This document shows positions 1 through 8,731 of a stretch of 64,000 nucleotides of DNA, one piece after another (positions within the stretch are counted from its first letter, which is position 1; each line of letters opens with the position of its first letter). The notes beneath the pieces were generated by a model. That model made no database searches. It was given only the letters and a program-made list of their open reading frames with translations, and was not told where the DNA came from. Source of the DNA: Verrucomicrobium sp. BvORR106 (GTDB lineage: Bacteria; Verrucomicrobiota; Verrucomicrobiia; Verrucomicrobiales; Verrucomicrobiaceae); contig NZ_BATR01000031.1 of assembly GCF_000739655.1 (NCBI RefSeq), positions 62,001 to 126,000 of the forward strand, given 5' to 3'. A program made the translations under genes and the position numbers.

Positions 1-29
1 CCCGAGGCATCTCACGACGGTCACATGAA

Positions 30-1478
30 TCACTTCCGCGCCACGGTCACGATCGTGATGTCATCCGCCTGGGGCTCACCGCCTTTGAACCGGTTCACGG
101 CATCACAGAGACGATCAACCACGGCTTGGGCTCCATGCGGGGCGGCTTCTGCCAGTGTTTCCTTGATGCGCTCCACCCCGAACAGGAGGCCTTTGTGATC
201 CGTGGCCTCATCGACCCCGTCCGTATAGAGGAGCAGAATGTCTCCGCTCTCCATCGAGATGGAAACATCCCGGGTGATGCGGTCAAACACTTCTCCCTTG
301 TCCACTCCCACGGCGAGGCCGGGTGCTTTGATCTCATCCACATCGCCCGTGGCCTTGCGCCAGACGAGCGGATTGGTATGGCCAGCCCGGGCGAAGCTTA
401 CACTCGCGCCATCCTTTTGCAGGATCAGGTAGCCCACCGTGATGAACATGTCCTCGCGGATGTCCGGGAACAGGTTCCGGTTCACGGCGGAGAGCACCGC
501 CGTGGGGCTGAAAGCTTCGCGCGCGTTGGACCGCAGGACACTGCGGCACATGGCGGTGATGAGTGATGCCGGAATCCCCTTGCCACAGACGTCAGCGATG
601 GCCACGCCCAAGTGCGTCTGGCTCACTGGCACATAGTCAAAGTAGTCCCCACTCACCATCCGGGCGGGAACGTTCCGCGCGGCAATGGCGAAGCCTGGCA
701 TCTCAGGCGCCTTCTCCGGAAGAAGGATGCTTTGAATCTCCCGCGCATTGCTGAGTTCCGCTTCCAGCTGTCGTTTTGCGCCCGCCTCATGGTGGGCCTG
801 CGCATTGCCCAAGGTGAAACCCACCTGCTCAGCCAGCGCGATGAACATCTCCAGTTGGTGCTGGGAGAAAGGCTTGGTGCGATCAGAAGCGACTGCGAGC
901 ACACCCAGCGGACGACCGCCATGTCTCAGCGGTGCCATGAGCGCCGCCACATGCTGCTGAAAGGGGTTGGGCTCCCCGTCAAACTTCTCGTGATGCCGCA
1001 GATCCGGAACATTCTCCGCCTTCTGGGAAAGCACGACATTGCCCAGCGCTCCCTCACCCGGAGCGACACTGTGCAGCCGAAGATAACTGGGCAGCGTTCC
1101 CGCGTTGGTCTTGGCCTGAGTCACGATGCGCTCAGGAAGCGCGATCAGAGGTGGGCACTCCTTCGTGTAATGGCGGGGCACCAGAGAGAGTCCCTTTTCA
1201 TCCAGCAAGTAGAGCGCCGCGCCCTCGGATTCCACCACCTTGACCGCCCCTTCGGCGATCTGGCGATGCAGCGTGGTATCGGGCTGCCCCTGAAGAATGG
1301 AGTCCCCCAAGATGTGCAGGACCTCGAACACCCGACGGCGTCGGGAAGCACGCTCCCGGTCGCCTTGAAGGAACTGCATCCTCAGCCGTCGCTCCCGCTG
1401 CCAGGAACGGAAGAGGGCGTAGCTCCCTGCCGCTCCAGCCAAGAAGAAGATGACAGCGGCGATCCAACCGGAACTCAT
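30..1478 (-). CDS. GAF-domain SpoIIE-type PP2C serine phosphatase, membrane-anchored
   Basis: Probable signalling phosphatase that dephosphorylates a serine on an anti-sigma-factor antagonist (STAS) protein. The 482-residue protein has one N-terminal membrane segment (about residues 5-22), a basic stretch, a GAF-like sensor domain (about 55-225), a short helical linker and a SpoIIE/PP2C domain (about 255-480). Metal-binding and family motifs are visible: SGDYFDY (276-282), ADVCGKG (295-301), AGHTNP (365-370), YTDGVDEA (418-425) and DDITIV (472-477). All key acidic residues are present, so it should be active. It lies 78 bp downstream of a STAS gene on the same strand, which supports a partner-switching pair. 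No RsbW-type kinase is seen nearby. The GAF ligand cannot be told from the sequence. Confidence 0.9.
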   Translation of the reverse strand: MSSGWIAAVIFFLAGAAGSYALFRSWQRERRLRMQFLQGDRERASRRRRVFEVLHILGDSILQGQPDTTLHRQIAEGAVKVVESEGAALYLLDEKGLSLVPRHYTKECPPLIALPERIVTQAKTNAGTLPSYLRLHSVAPGEGALGNVVLSQKAENVPDLRHHEKFDGEPNPFQQHVAALMAPLRHGGRPLGVLAVASDRTKPFSQHQLEMFIALAEQVGFTLGNAQAHHEAGAKRQLEAELSNAREIQSILLPEKAPEMPGFAIAARNVPARMVSGDYFDYVPVSQTHLGVAIADVCGKGIPASLITAMCRSVLRSNAREAFSPTAVLSAVNRNLFPDIREDMFITVGYLILQKDGASVSFARAGHTNPLVWRKATGDVDEIKAPGLAVGVDKGEVFDRITRDVSISMESGDILLLYTDGVDEATDHKGLLFGVERIKETLAEAAPHGAQAVVDRLCDAVNRFKGGEPQADDITIVTVARK

Positions 1479-1556
1479 GCTGGGAGGCAGGCTAGCGCAG
1501 GAACGCCGCCTGGGAAAGTAACTTTAGAAAATGTTCCCTCGGGTACGAAGGGCGGA

Positions 1557-2090
1557 TCAGGCCACCGCCACAGCGCGGGACCGGACTTCCTTTTCAAGGA
1601 ACTCGATCACGTCCTTGAACCGGCTGGCATTGGCTTCATTGGCCTTGGTAAGGGCCTCATGAGCCTCGAGCACGTGCTCGGCCTGTTCCACCTTGTCAGG
1701 TGAGGCATTTTCATTGCACTTGCCCAGCTCGTCACACACTTGCTTCCGCTCCACTTGGTGGCGGGAGCCGTCGTTGTCGACGTCGAGGATGTGATCAAGT
1801 CCGAGGCTGCTAAGCAACTGCCGGTTGCGGGCGTTGGCGTTGAGGATGCACACTTCACCATCTCCGATTTCACGGAGGTTGAGTGCGGCACCGGTAAGGG
1901 TCCCCAGAAAGGTGCTGTCCATGATGGGGCAGCGCTCCAAGTCCACAACGAAATGGCGGGTGCCTTTTTCGATCATGGTCTGGAAGCAACGCTTCACCTG
2001 CACGCTGTTCTGGAATGAGCCCTTTCCATCCACGCGCATCCAAAAGAGGTTGCCAATGTTTCCAACAAGAATGGGGGCGGGCGATGTCAT
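1557..2090 (-). CDS. STAS-domain anti-sigma factor antagonist with helical C-terminal extension
   Basis: Likely substrate of the neighbouring SpoIIE phosphatase. I chose the ATG at 2090. A longer reading from a GTG at 2147 adds a low-complexity leader outside the STAS domain. No good ribosome-binding site helps decide. In the 177-residue form the STAS fold covers about residues 7-105, with the typical phosphorylatable Ser59 in the sequence IMDSTFLG. Residues about 125-177 form a charged, probably helical extension not found in minimal SpoIIAA/RsbV proteins. It may serve for dimerisation or partner binding, which is inference. It is transcribed just before the phosphatase gene. Confidence 0.85.
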   Translation of the reverse strand: MTSPAPILVGNIGNLFWMRVDGKGSFQNSVQVKRCFQTMIEKGTRHFVVDLERCPIMDSTFLGTLTGAALNLREIGDGEVCILNANARNRQLLSSLGLDHILDVDNDGSRHQVERKQVCDELGKCNENASPDKVEQAEHVLEAHEALTKANEANASRFKDVIEFLEKEVRSRAVAVA

Positions 2091-2296
2091 GACGACGGAG
2101 AGGAGTCTGGAAGATAAAAACGACGACCTCCAACTACGAGCGTCCACGGGCTATGACAACATGCTCCACCCGTTTCAGGCGAAGGGAGACATGACATCGG
2201 AGGGTGGACACGGGCACGAGGGGGTTTAGAAGTCCAAAAAGTGTTATCGAATCTAATCTATGTTACGCGTCTGTCACGCAGTCGGGTGATAAACGC

Positions 2297-2326
2297 AAAA
2301 AAGCGCGTGCTCATTCCAGCACGCGC
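2297..2326 (-). terminator. Rho-independent terminator of the lipoprotein gene
   Basis: On the minus strand a perfect 9-bp GC-rich stem (2303-2311 pairing with 2318-2326, six-base loop) is followed at once by six T residues (A run at 2297-2302 on the plus strand). It lies 14 bp after the lipoprotein stop codon. Confidence 0.9.
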
Positions 2327-2340
2327 CATCAGGGGGAGCC

Positions 2341-2838
2341 TTACTCCCAGAGATAGGAATTGTAACTCGTCAGCACTTGGGAACCACGAACGATGCTGGC
2401 CCGCCACGCGGTAACCGGTCCGTTGCTCACATAGTCATCACCGATAAAGGAGAACTTGGTGACGTTGTTACGGCCGATCTCAGCCACATCCTGTTCCACC
2501 TTCTTGATGGTCAGGCCGGAGGCCTTCTGGCGGTACTCAAGACGCACCACCACAGGCTGGCTGCGGTCTTCCACCGTCCAGAAGATGGTGAAGTAGTCAC
2601 CCTGACGGGCGATGCGCTCCGCCTGGGAGATGGCACCGTGAAGGATGGCGTCCTTCTCAAAGTTGATCGAAGGATCCGCCGCCACCACGCGGGCGTTGAC
2701 GTCCTTCAAGTGATAGGGGTTTACCTTGGTAATGGTGGCCCCATTGCCCACCGACTTGGTGCTGCACGAAGCAAGAAGCAAACCGAGGCCTGCCGCAAGA
2801 ATAATGCGGGAGTGGGAGATGAGGCTGGGCAAACTCAT
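2341..2838 (-). CDS. Small exported lipoprotein of unknown function
   Basis: The 165-residue protein begins with a type II signal peptide: hydrophobic core AAGLGLLL and lipobox LASC, with Cys25 as the predicted lipidation site. The mature part is about 140 residues, rich in beta strand, with no motif I recognise. It should be anchored in a membrane facing the periplasm. It stands alone, with its own strong terminator downstream and the divergent nuclease-ligase gene about 210 bp upstream. The upstream gap contains only an AT-rich TTCAAAATTCAAA-type motif at 2895-2911. Confidence 0.75.
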   Translation of the reverse strand: MSLPSLISHSRIILAAGLGLLLASCSTKSVGNGATITKVNPYHLKDVNARVVAADPSINFEKDAILHGAISQAERIARQGDYFTIFWTVEDRSQPVVVRLEYRQKASGLTIKKVEQDVAEIGRNNVTKFSFIGDDYVSNGPVTAWRASIVRGSQVLTSYNSYLWE

Positions 2839-3048
2839 AAACGCGGGACGATAGGTAGCGCCATGGGATATGTCAACGACGTGCGAGGGAAAAGAACTTC
2901 AAAATTCAAACGTCACCAGCGCTCGTGAATCTAAGGGCTCCAACCCTCTGGGACACGGTCGATTGGCAGCGTTGAGGCAGCCTCAACTGTCTTTTTGAAC
3001 ATTATATCTGGCCGACCCACGAAGTTTGCGCGATGAGAGGGCACCAAG

Positions 3049-5835
3049 TTGTCGAACGAACTCGTGTCGCCCTCCTCTCCCAGACCCATTGCCCTGCAAC
3101 ACACTGGTGGCATCTACCTGCCGGAGCTGGACCTCTGGCTGGACCCTCACCGGCCGGTCGGGAGGGCGTTTGTCTCGCATGCGCACAGTGACCACTTCGC
3201 CCGTCATGAGTTCACGCTCTGCTCTCCGGTCACCCATGCCATCATCGACAAACGATACGGCGCGATTGCTGAGGGAGCCAGTCTGGTACCTGGCTATGGA
3301 GAGGCTGTGATCGAACGCGGCTACGAGCTCCGTCTGCTGCCCGCCGGCCATATTCTGGGCTCGGCCATGCTGCATGTCACCCGTCAGGAAGACGGTGCCA
3401 CGCTGCTCTACACCGGAGACTTCAAGCTGCGTCACGGACGGACGGCAGAGCCTGCGGAACTCCGACCTGCCCACACCCTGATCATGGAAACCACCTTCGG
3501 CCTGCCGATGTATGCCTTCCCTCCGCAGGAGCAGGTGCTGGCAGACATCATCCAATGGGCACGGGAGACCCTGGAGGACCAGGGCATTCCCGTGCTGCTG
3601 GGCTACTCGCTCGGCAAGGCCCAAGAAGTCCTCTCCGCCTTCCATGGGGCGAGTCTGCCAGTGATGCTGCATGCATCCATCGTGAAGATGACCCAGGCTT
3701 GTGCCCCCTATTTCCCGGACTTCCCGCGGTATGAAAAGTTCGATCCGGCAACCGCAGCCGGGCATGTGCTCATCATGCCGCCCAGTGCCGCGCGCTCCCA
3801 GGCCATTCGCAAGCTACGGGTCTGCCGTACAGCCATGCTGAGCGGCTGGGCACTCACGCCCGGGGCCAAGTACCGCTATCAGGTGGATGAAGTCTTCCCC
3901 TTGAGTGATCACGCCGACTACCCGGAGCTGATTCAGACGGTGGAGCAAGTGCAGCCCCGTCAGGTGTACACCGTGCATGGGTACACCAGTGAGTTCGCCC
4001 GTGATCTGCGTGAGCGGGGATGGGAGGCCTGGTCCCTCGTGAGCGAAGACCAGCTCGAACTCACGCTTCCTGGTACTGCGACCACGACGGAGGTTGTTTC
4101 TACCAATGAGAATGCTGAAGACGCCACGGAGGCCATCGCGCCCCCTCCAGACTCCTTTGCTGCCTGGGTGCAGACCTGTGAGCGGGTCGCCGCAGATGGC
4201 TCCCGGCTGAAGAAGCGCGCCCATCTGGCGGAGTACCTGCAACAGCAGTCTGACGGAGATCTGTCGAGAGCGGTACGCTGGTTCTCCGCGATGCTGGAAG
4301 ACCCCGTGCTCCAGCTTCCCCCTTTGCAAACAGGGTGGTCGGTCATTCGGCGAACCCTGCTTGAGCTGAGCGGCCTGCGGGAGGCCGAGTACCGGGTGAT
4401 TTCCCGCTCTCAGGCGGACACCGGCCGGACGGCCCGTCTGGTGCTGGACCGGGCGCTGGCCGCGGGCAAGTTGTTTCCCACGTCCCACACGCCCGCCACT
4501 GAGGTCGCCGGCCTCTTCGACCGGCTCCGCAGCGCCCATGGCCCGGTGGAAAAGACAACGGTGCTCAAGGAGGGCCTGGCCAAGCTGCCTCCCCTGGAGG
4601 GCAGCTATGTGGTGCGCCTGCTGACCGGTGAACTCCGGGTGGGCTCCCGGGAAGGACTGGTGGAGGAGGCCATCGCCACCGCCTTTGACGAACAACCAGA
4701 CCAGGTGAGGGAGGCGGCCATGCTCTGCGGAGATCTGGGAAGAGCGGCGGACCTGGCCGCCCGCCATGAGCTGGACTCTGCCCAGCCGGAGCTCTTCATC
4801 CCCGTGAAGGTGATGCTGGCGAGCCCAGAGGAGACCGCTGGTGACATCTGGAACCGGCTCACCGCCCCGGACGAGGCGGATGAACCGAGCCGAGCCACCG
4901 CCACCGCCCCCACCACGGTGTGGCTGGAGGACAAGTTCGACGGCATCCGGGCCCAGCTGCACCGCTCCGCCGGACGTGTGGAGATCTACTCCCGCGACCT
5001 CAAACGGATCACCGACCAGTTCCCGGAGATCGCCACGGCCGCGAGCCAGCTTGGCGATGAGGTGATGCTGGATGGCGAGATCGTGGCGTACGCCGAGGAT
5101 CGCAAGCTGTCCTTCTTCGATCTCCAGAAGCGTCTGGGCCGCCGCGATCAGGGGGACCTGTTTATTTCCTCAAGCATCACCGTGCGTTATGTGGTCTTTG
5201 ACCTCATCTGGCAGAACGGGGCCGGGCTCCTGCATGAACCGCTGGAGGAGAGGAGGGAGAAGCTGGAGAAGCTCGCACTCCCGCCCCTTCTGAAACGCAT
5301 CGCCGTGGCAGAAGCTGCCTCTGAGACGGAGGTGGAGGCGGCCTTTCATGCCGCACGGCGCAACGGCAACGAGGGCCTCATCGCCAAAGACCGGCACAGC
5401 ACCTACTCGCCCGGCAGGCGGGGCAAGTCCTGGCTGAAGCTGAAGAAGGCCTTCTCCACTCTGGACGTGGTGGTGGTGAAGGCGGAGCAGGGCCACGGCA
5501 AACGCAGCCACGTGCTGAGCGACTACACTTTCGCGGTGCGGGATGAGCACAGCGGAGCCCTCAAGGTCATCGGCAAGGCCTATTCCGGCCTCTCGGACGT
5601 GGAGATCGAGGAATTAACCGAGCACTTCACCGAGCACACCCTGAGCCAGCGCGGCAGCGTGCGCACCGTCACGCCGAACATCGTGCTGGAGATCGCCTTT
5701 GACTCCATCCAGGCCAGCCAGCGCCACGACAGCGGCCTGGCCCTGCGCTTCCCCCGCATCAAGGCCATCCGCCGCGACAAGGGGGTGGATGAGATCGACA
5801 CCCTGACCTACGCACGGAAGCTGGCGGGGAAGTAG
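3049..5835 (+). CDS. Fusion of ligase-associated metallo-beta-lactamase exonuclease and ATP-dependent DNA ligase
   Basis: A 928-residue two-enzyme protein. Residues 1 to about 340 are an MBL-fold nuclease of the kind called ligase-associated DNA exonuclease: metal motif HAHSDH (44-49), the GHILGSAM segment and TGDFKLR. After an Ala/Pro/Thr-rich linker (about 342-367) come the DNA-binding domain (about 368-580), the adenylation domain with EDKFDGIR (nucleotidyl Lys629), the RYVVFDLIW and EGLIAK motifs, and a C-terminal OB domain ending near residue 925. In many bacteria these are two adjacent genes, often with an Lhr-like helicase and a PdeM-type phosphoesterase. Neither partner is nearby here. 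The TTG start at 3049 has GAGAGG 8 bases upstream. The reading frame runs unbroken through the linker. Role: probably DNA end processing and sealing in repair. Confidence 0.93.
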   Translation: MSNELVSPSSPRPIALQHTGGIYLPELDLWLDPHRPVGRAFVSHAHSDHFARHEFTLCSPVTHAIIDKRYGAIAEGASLVPGYGEAVIERGYELRLLPAGHILGSAMLHVTRQEDGATLLYTGDFKLRHGRTAEPAELRPAHTLIMETTFGLPMYAFPPQEQVLADIIQWARETLEDQGIPVLLGYSLGKAQEVLSAFHGASLPVMLHASIVKMTQACAPYFPDFPRYEKFDPATAAGHVLIMPPSAARSQAIRKLRVCRTAMLSGWALTPGAKYRYQVDEVFPLSDHADYPELIQTVEQVQPRQVYTVHGYTSEFARDLRERGWEAWSLVSEDQLELTLPGTATTTEVVSTNENAEDATEAIAPPPDSFAAWVQTCERVAADGSRLKKRAHLAEYLQQQSDGDLSRAVRWFSAMLEDPVLQLPPLQTGWSVIRRTLLELSGLREAEYRVISRSQADTGRTARLVLDRALAAGKLFPTSHTPATEVAGLFDRLRSAHGPVEKTTVLKEGLAKLPPLEGSYVVRLLTGELRVGSREGLVEEAIATAFDEQPDQVREAAMLCGDLGRAADLAARHELDSAQPELFIPVKVMLASPEETAGDIWNRLTAPDEADEPSRATATAPTTVWLEDKFDGIRAQLHRSAGRVEIYSRDLKRITDQFPEIATAASQLGDEVMLDGEIVAYAEDRKLSFFDLQKRLGRRDQGDLFISSSITVRYVVFDLIWQNGAGLLHEPLEERREKLEKLALPPLLKRIAVAEAASETEVEAAFHAARRNGNEGLIAKDRHSTYSPGRRGKSWLKLKKAFSTLDVVVVKAEQGHGKRSHVLSDYTFAVRDEHSGALKVIGKAYSGLSDVEIEELTEHFTEHTLSQRGSVRTVTPNIVLEIAFDSIQASQRHDSGLALRFPRIKAIRRDKGVDEIDTLTYARKLAGK

Positions 5836-5924
5836 GGTCGGATGGTGGATGGTGCGCCCTGATGAAATCATCGGGGTTGGGGAAGGAGCCTCCCCGGGGT
5901 TTGTCATTGACAGAGTCTAGATAT

Positions 5925-5950
5925 GCACAAAGGGGCATGCCTCCTTGTGC
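5925..5950 (+). promoter_or_regulatory. Hairpin directly before the sugar dehydrogenase start codon
   Basis: GCACAA(A)GG at 5925-5933 can pair with CCTTGTGC at 5943-5950, with a GC-rich loop. The ATG follows at 5954. It would cover the translation start region and could modulate initiation. The pairing is visible; the function is a guess. Confidence 0.25.
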
Positions 5951-5953
5951 CCC

Positions 5954-7282
5954 ATGATGTTGCGCTCCCTCTTGATTTCAAAAAGCTGCTCCCTGGCGAT
6001 CTCTGCGCTGTCGGTTCTGAGCGCAACTTGGGCTTCCGGGCAGGCACCTGCTCCGGCTCCGGCTCCGAGCGCCTACACCCTGGAGGATGTGCTGCCGAGC
6101 CTGACGTTTGACCTGCCCGTGGCCGTGACGACCGCCCCCGGTGACACCGAACGACTTTATGTCATGGAGAAGTCGGGTCGGGTACAACGCATCGACGGAT
6201 GGCGGGGACCAAACCCCACCAAGAAGACCTTCCTGGACCTGACACTGCCCAAGGATGGCAAGCTGCAAAACAATGCGAGTGAGTGTGGCCTGCTGGGATT
6301 CACGTTCGCCCCTGACTTTGCCAAAAGCGGTCGCTGTTTCGTTTACTATAGCCTGCGCTTCTCCCGGAAGTTGCATCAACGCCTCTCGAGATTCCAGGTC
6401 CTGCCGGGCGATCCGACCAAGGCGGACCCCGCCTCCGAGCAACCGCTGATTACCCAGGAAGATGCCGCCAACAATCACAACGGTGGAGATCTGCACTTCG
6501 GTCAAGACGGCTACCTCTATGTGAGCGTGGGAGATGGCGGCGGCGGCAACGACCAGTTCGACCAGGCCCGTTTCATTGATCGCGGTTTCCATGCAGGTCT
6601 CCTGCGCCTGGATGTGGATCAGCGCCGCGGAAACCCGCCGCCCAACCCGCACCCAGGAATCGCCCGAGCAGCGAATGGTCGGGCCTTCTACAGCGTCCCC
6701 GCCGACAATCCTTTTGTGGGCGCGACCTCTTACCATGGCAGCGCGGTGGATCCCGCGACGGTGCGGACGGAGTTCTGGGCCACGGGGCTGCGCAATCCCT
6801 GGCGGTTCTCGTTTGATGCACCGACGGGCCGCCTCTTTGTGGGGGATGTGGGCCAGAACGCCTATGAGGAAGTCAATGTGGTGACCCGCGGAGGTGACTA
6901 TGGCTGGAGCTTGCGGGAGGCGCAGCACCCCTTCCCCCTTGGGCCTAGCGGGGAAACCCTCCCGCCGGACTTTCATCCCATCGATCCCGTCTTCGAGTAC
7001 CCGCACAACGTGGGGCTGTCCGTCACAGGCGGGGTGGTGAGCCATGCAGCGGGCCTGCCAGAACTGGAAGGGGCCTACATTTTTGCCGACTTTGCGACCG
7101 GCATGGTCGTCGCGCTGCGGGAAGCCAGCCCGCTCTGGAAGGACGAGATGTTGATGCGCGAACCCGGCATCTCCGCCATCGGGGTCGATCCGCAAAACGG
7201 TGACCTTCTCTTCGCTAATCTGGCCCAGGGCAAGATCAAGCGCCTGACCCGGGCTCCTGCGGTGCCAGTCTCAGCGCAATGA
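5954..7282 (+). CDS. Exported PQQ-dependent sugar dehydrogenase (glucose/sorbosone dehydrogenase family)
   Basis: Six-bladed beta-propeller oxidoreductase of the soluble aldose sugar dehydrogenase (Asd/YliI, GSDH) family, which oxidises aldoses in the periplasm using PQQ. The 442-residue protein has a signal peptide (about residues 1-29, ending SATWASG) and a short Ala-Pro spacer. The active-site motif HNGGD (175-179) precedes FGQDGYLYVSVGDGG (182-196); RNPWRFSFD and GDVGQNAYEEV (297-307) are also family hallmarks. There are tandem ATGs at 5954 and 5957, and a TTG at 5945 in frame is less likely. It is a single gene with no PQQ biosynthesis genes in view. The actual substrate cannot be assigned. 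Confidence 0.88.
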   Translation: MMLRSLLISKSCSLAISALSVLSATWASGQAPAPAPAPSAYTLEDVLPSLTFDLPVAVTTAPGDTERLYVMEKSGRVQRIDGWRGPNPTKKTFLDLTLPKDGKLQNNASECGLLGFTFAPDFAKSGRCFVYYSLRFSRKLHQRLSRFQVLPGDPTKADPASEQPLITQEDAANNHNGGDLHFGQDGYLYVSVGDGGGGNDQFDQARFIDRGFHAGLLRLDVDQRRGNPPPNPHPGIARAANGRAFYSVPADNPFVGATSYHGSAVDPATVRTEFWATGLRNPWRFSFDAPTGRLFVGDVGQNAYEEVNVVTRGGDYGWSLREAQHPFPLGPSGETLPPDFHPIDPVFEYPHNVGLSVTGGVVSHAAGLPELEGAYIFADFATGMVVALREASPLWKDEMLMREPGISAIGVDPQNGDLLFANLAQGKIKRLTRAPAVPVSAQ

Positions 7283-7390
7283 CCGTCCAGGGCGACGGAT
7301 GGCCTCTAGGTGTGAAATGTGCGAATTGTGGCATTTAAGGAGGCCGTTCCAGGCGTAGTGGATAGCACGCTCATCGCAAGGTGCCTCGAC

Positions 7391-8668
7391 ATGTCCCACT
7401 CTTCATCTCCCGCCCGCCCCGTTGACTCCTCTGCCGGGGATGCCGCCTCCGTATCGCCAGCCCGTCTGGGAACCCTGGCGGCCTGGGGCAATGTGGTCCT
7501 CGCCGCCCTGCTGATGCTGGCCACGCTGCCGGGGCGCACCCAGGGGCTCGGACTGATCACGGAGCCGCTGCTCAAGGATCTGGCGCTGGACCGGGTGGCG
7601 TACGCGAACATCAACCTCTGGGCCACGCTGCTGGGCTCCGCCTTCTGCCTTCCAGCGGGCTGGCTCATTGACCGATGCGGTCTGCGCTGGACCACCGCGG
7701 CCATTCTTCTGCTCCTGGCGGGTGTGGTGTGGCAGATGAGCGTGCTGGCCGGTGGTATCACGGTCTTGTTCATCCTCGTCCTGCTGACCCGGGCCCTTGG
7801 TCAGAGCGCGTTGTCCGTCGCCAGCATCAGCACCGTGGGCAAGAGCTTTGGGCTCAAAGCGGAGTGGGCCATGGCGGTGTACTCGGTGCTGCTGAGCATC
7901 TTCTTCATCGCCGCCTTCGTCTGGGTGGGAGGCGTGGTGGAGTCCCGCGGCTGGCGGGTGGCGTGGGGTCAGTTGATTCCCGGACTGCTGGTGGCGGCAG
8001 GCGCGGTGGTGTTCCTGCTGCGCGAACCCGGCGCAGGTGGTGGCAAGACGGAGGCGGCCTCCCCTGCCGAAGGATTCACGCTGGGACAAGCGTCGCGCAC
8101 CCAGACCTTCTGGGTCTTCGCCGGAGCCACGGCAATGTTCGGGTTGGTGTCGTCCGGCTTCGGTCTCTTCAATGAGTCGATCCTGGCCGAGCGGGGGTTC
8201 GATCAAAAAACCTTCCACGACACGCTCGCCATCACGACCCTGTTTGCCCTGCTGGGGCAGATGCTCTGCGGATGGCTCTCTCTGCGGAGAAGGCTGGCCC
8301 GGCTGCTGGCGGTGGCGCTGCTTCTCTATGCAGGCGGTCTGGGTGCCCTGCCCCTCATGACCACGCTGAACCAGCTCTGGGCCTTCGCCGCCATCTTTGG
8401 CGTGACGGCCGGTTTCATCACCGTCATCTTCTTTGCCATCTGGGGTCGTGCTTTCGGACGGGCCCATCTCGGTCGCATTCAGGGGGCCGCACAGATGCTC
8501 ACCGTCTTTGCCTCCGCCATCGGCCCCCTTGTCTTTGCCCGGAGTCACGCCGCTGTTGGCTCCTATGGCCCGCTCCTCTTTTCTCTCGCGCCGCTGCTCC
8601 TGCTCGTCGCCGGGATCGCCTGGTTCACCCGGCTGCCAGGCGAAGCGCCAACGTCTTCTCCAGCATGA
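7391..8668 (+). CDS. Major facilitator superfamily transporter
   Basis: The 425-residue protein has about 12 hydrophobic segments in two halves, separated near residue 210 by a charged loop (REPGAGGGKTEAAS). The first half contains GWLIDRCGLRW and the second LCGWLSLRRRLARLL, which match the loop 2-3 and 8-9 signatures of MFS carriers. The ATG at 7391 gives a short polar N-terminus; a longer reading from 7319 adds nothing conserved. It lies 108 bp after the sugar dehydrogenase gene and converges on the FAD oxidoreductase gene. The substrate is unknown. Confidence 0.85.
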   Translation: MSHSSSPARPVDSSAGDAASVSPARLGTLAAWGNVVLAALLMLATLPGRTQGLGLITEPLLKDLALDRVAYANINLWATLLGSAFCLPAGWLIDRCGLRWTTAAILLLLAGVVWQMSVLAGGITVLFILVLLTRALGQSALSVASISTVGKSFGLKAEWAMAVYSVLLSIFFIAAFVWVGGVVESRGWRVAWGQLIPGLLVAAGAVVFLLREPGAGGGKTEAASPAEGFTLGQASRTQTFWVFAGATAMFGLVSSGFGLFNESILAERGFDQKTFHDTLAITTLFALLGQMLCGWLSLRRRLARLLAVALLLYAGGLGALPLMTTLNQLWAFAAIFGVTAGFITVIFFAIWGRAFGRAHLGRIQGAAQMLTVFASAIGPLVFARSHAAVGSYGPLLFSLAPLLLLVAGIAWFTRLPGEAPTSSPA

Positions 8669-8731
8669 ACTGGTTCCAACGGAAGCGTTGAACTCTGGCG
8701 CGCCGCATGTGTCCAGCAGAGGTCGTGAGGG

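Noticed and set aside
612-1703. Plus-strand 363-codon ORF over the SpoIIE phosphatase gene
   Set aside because: Antisense shadow of a GC-rich gene; the minus-strand product has intact GAF and PP2C motifs, while this one has no domain.
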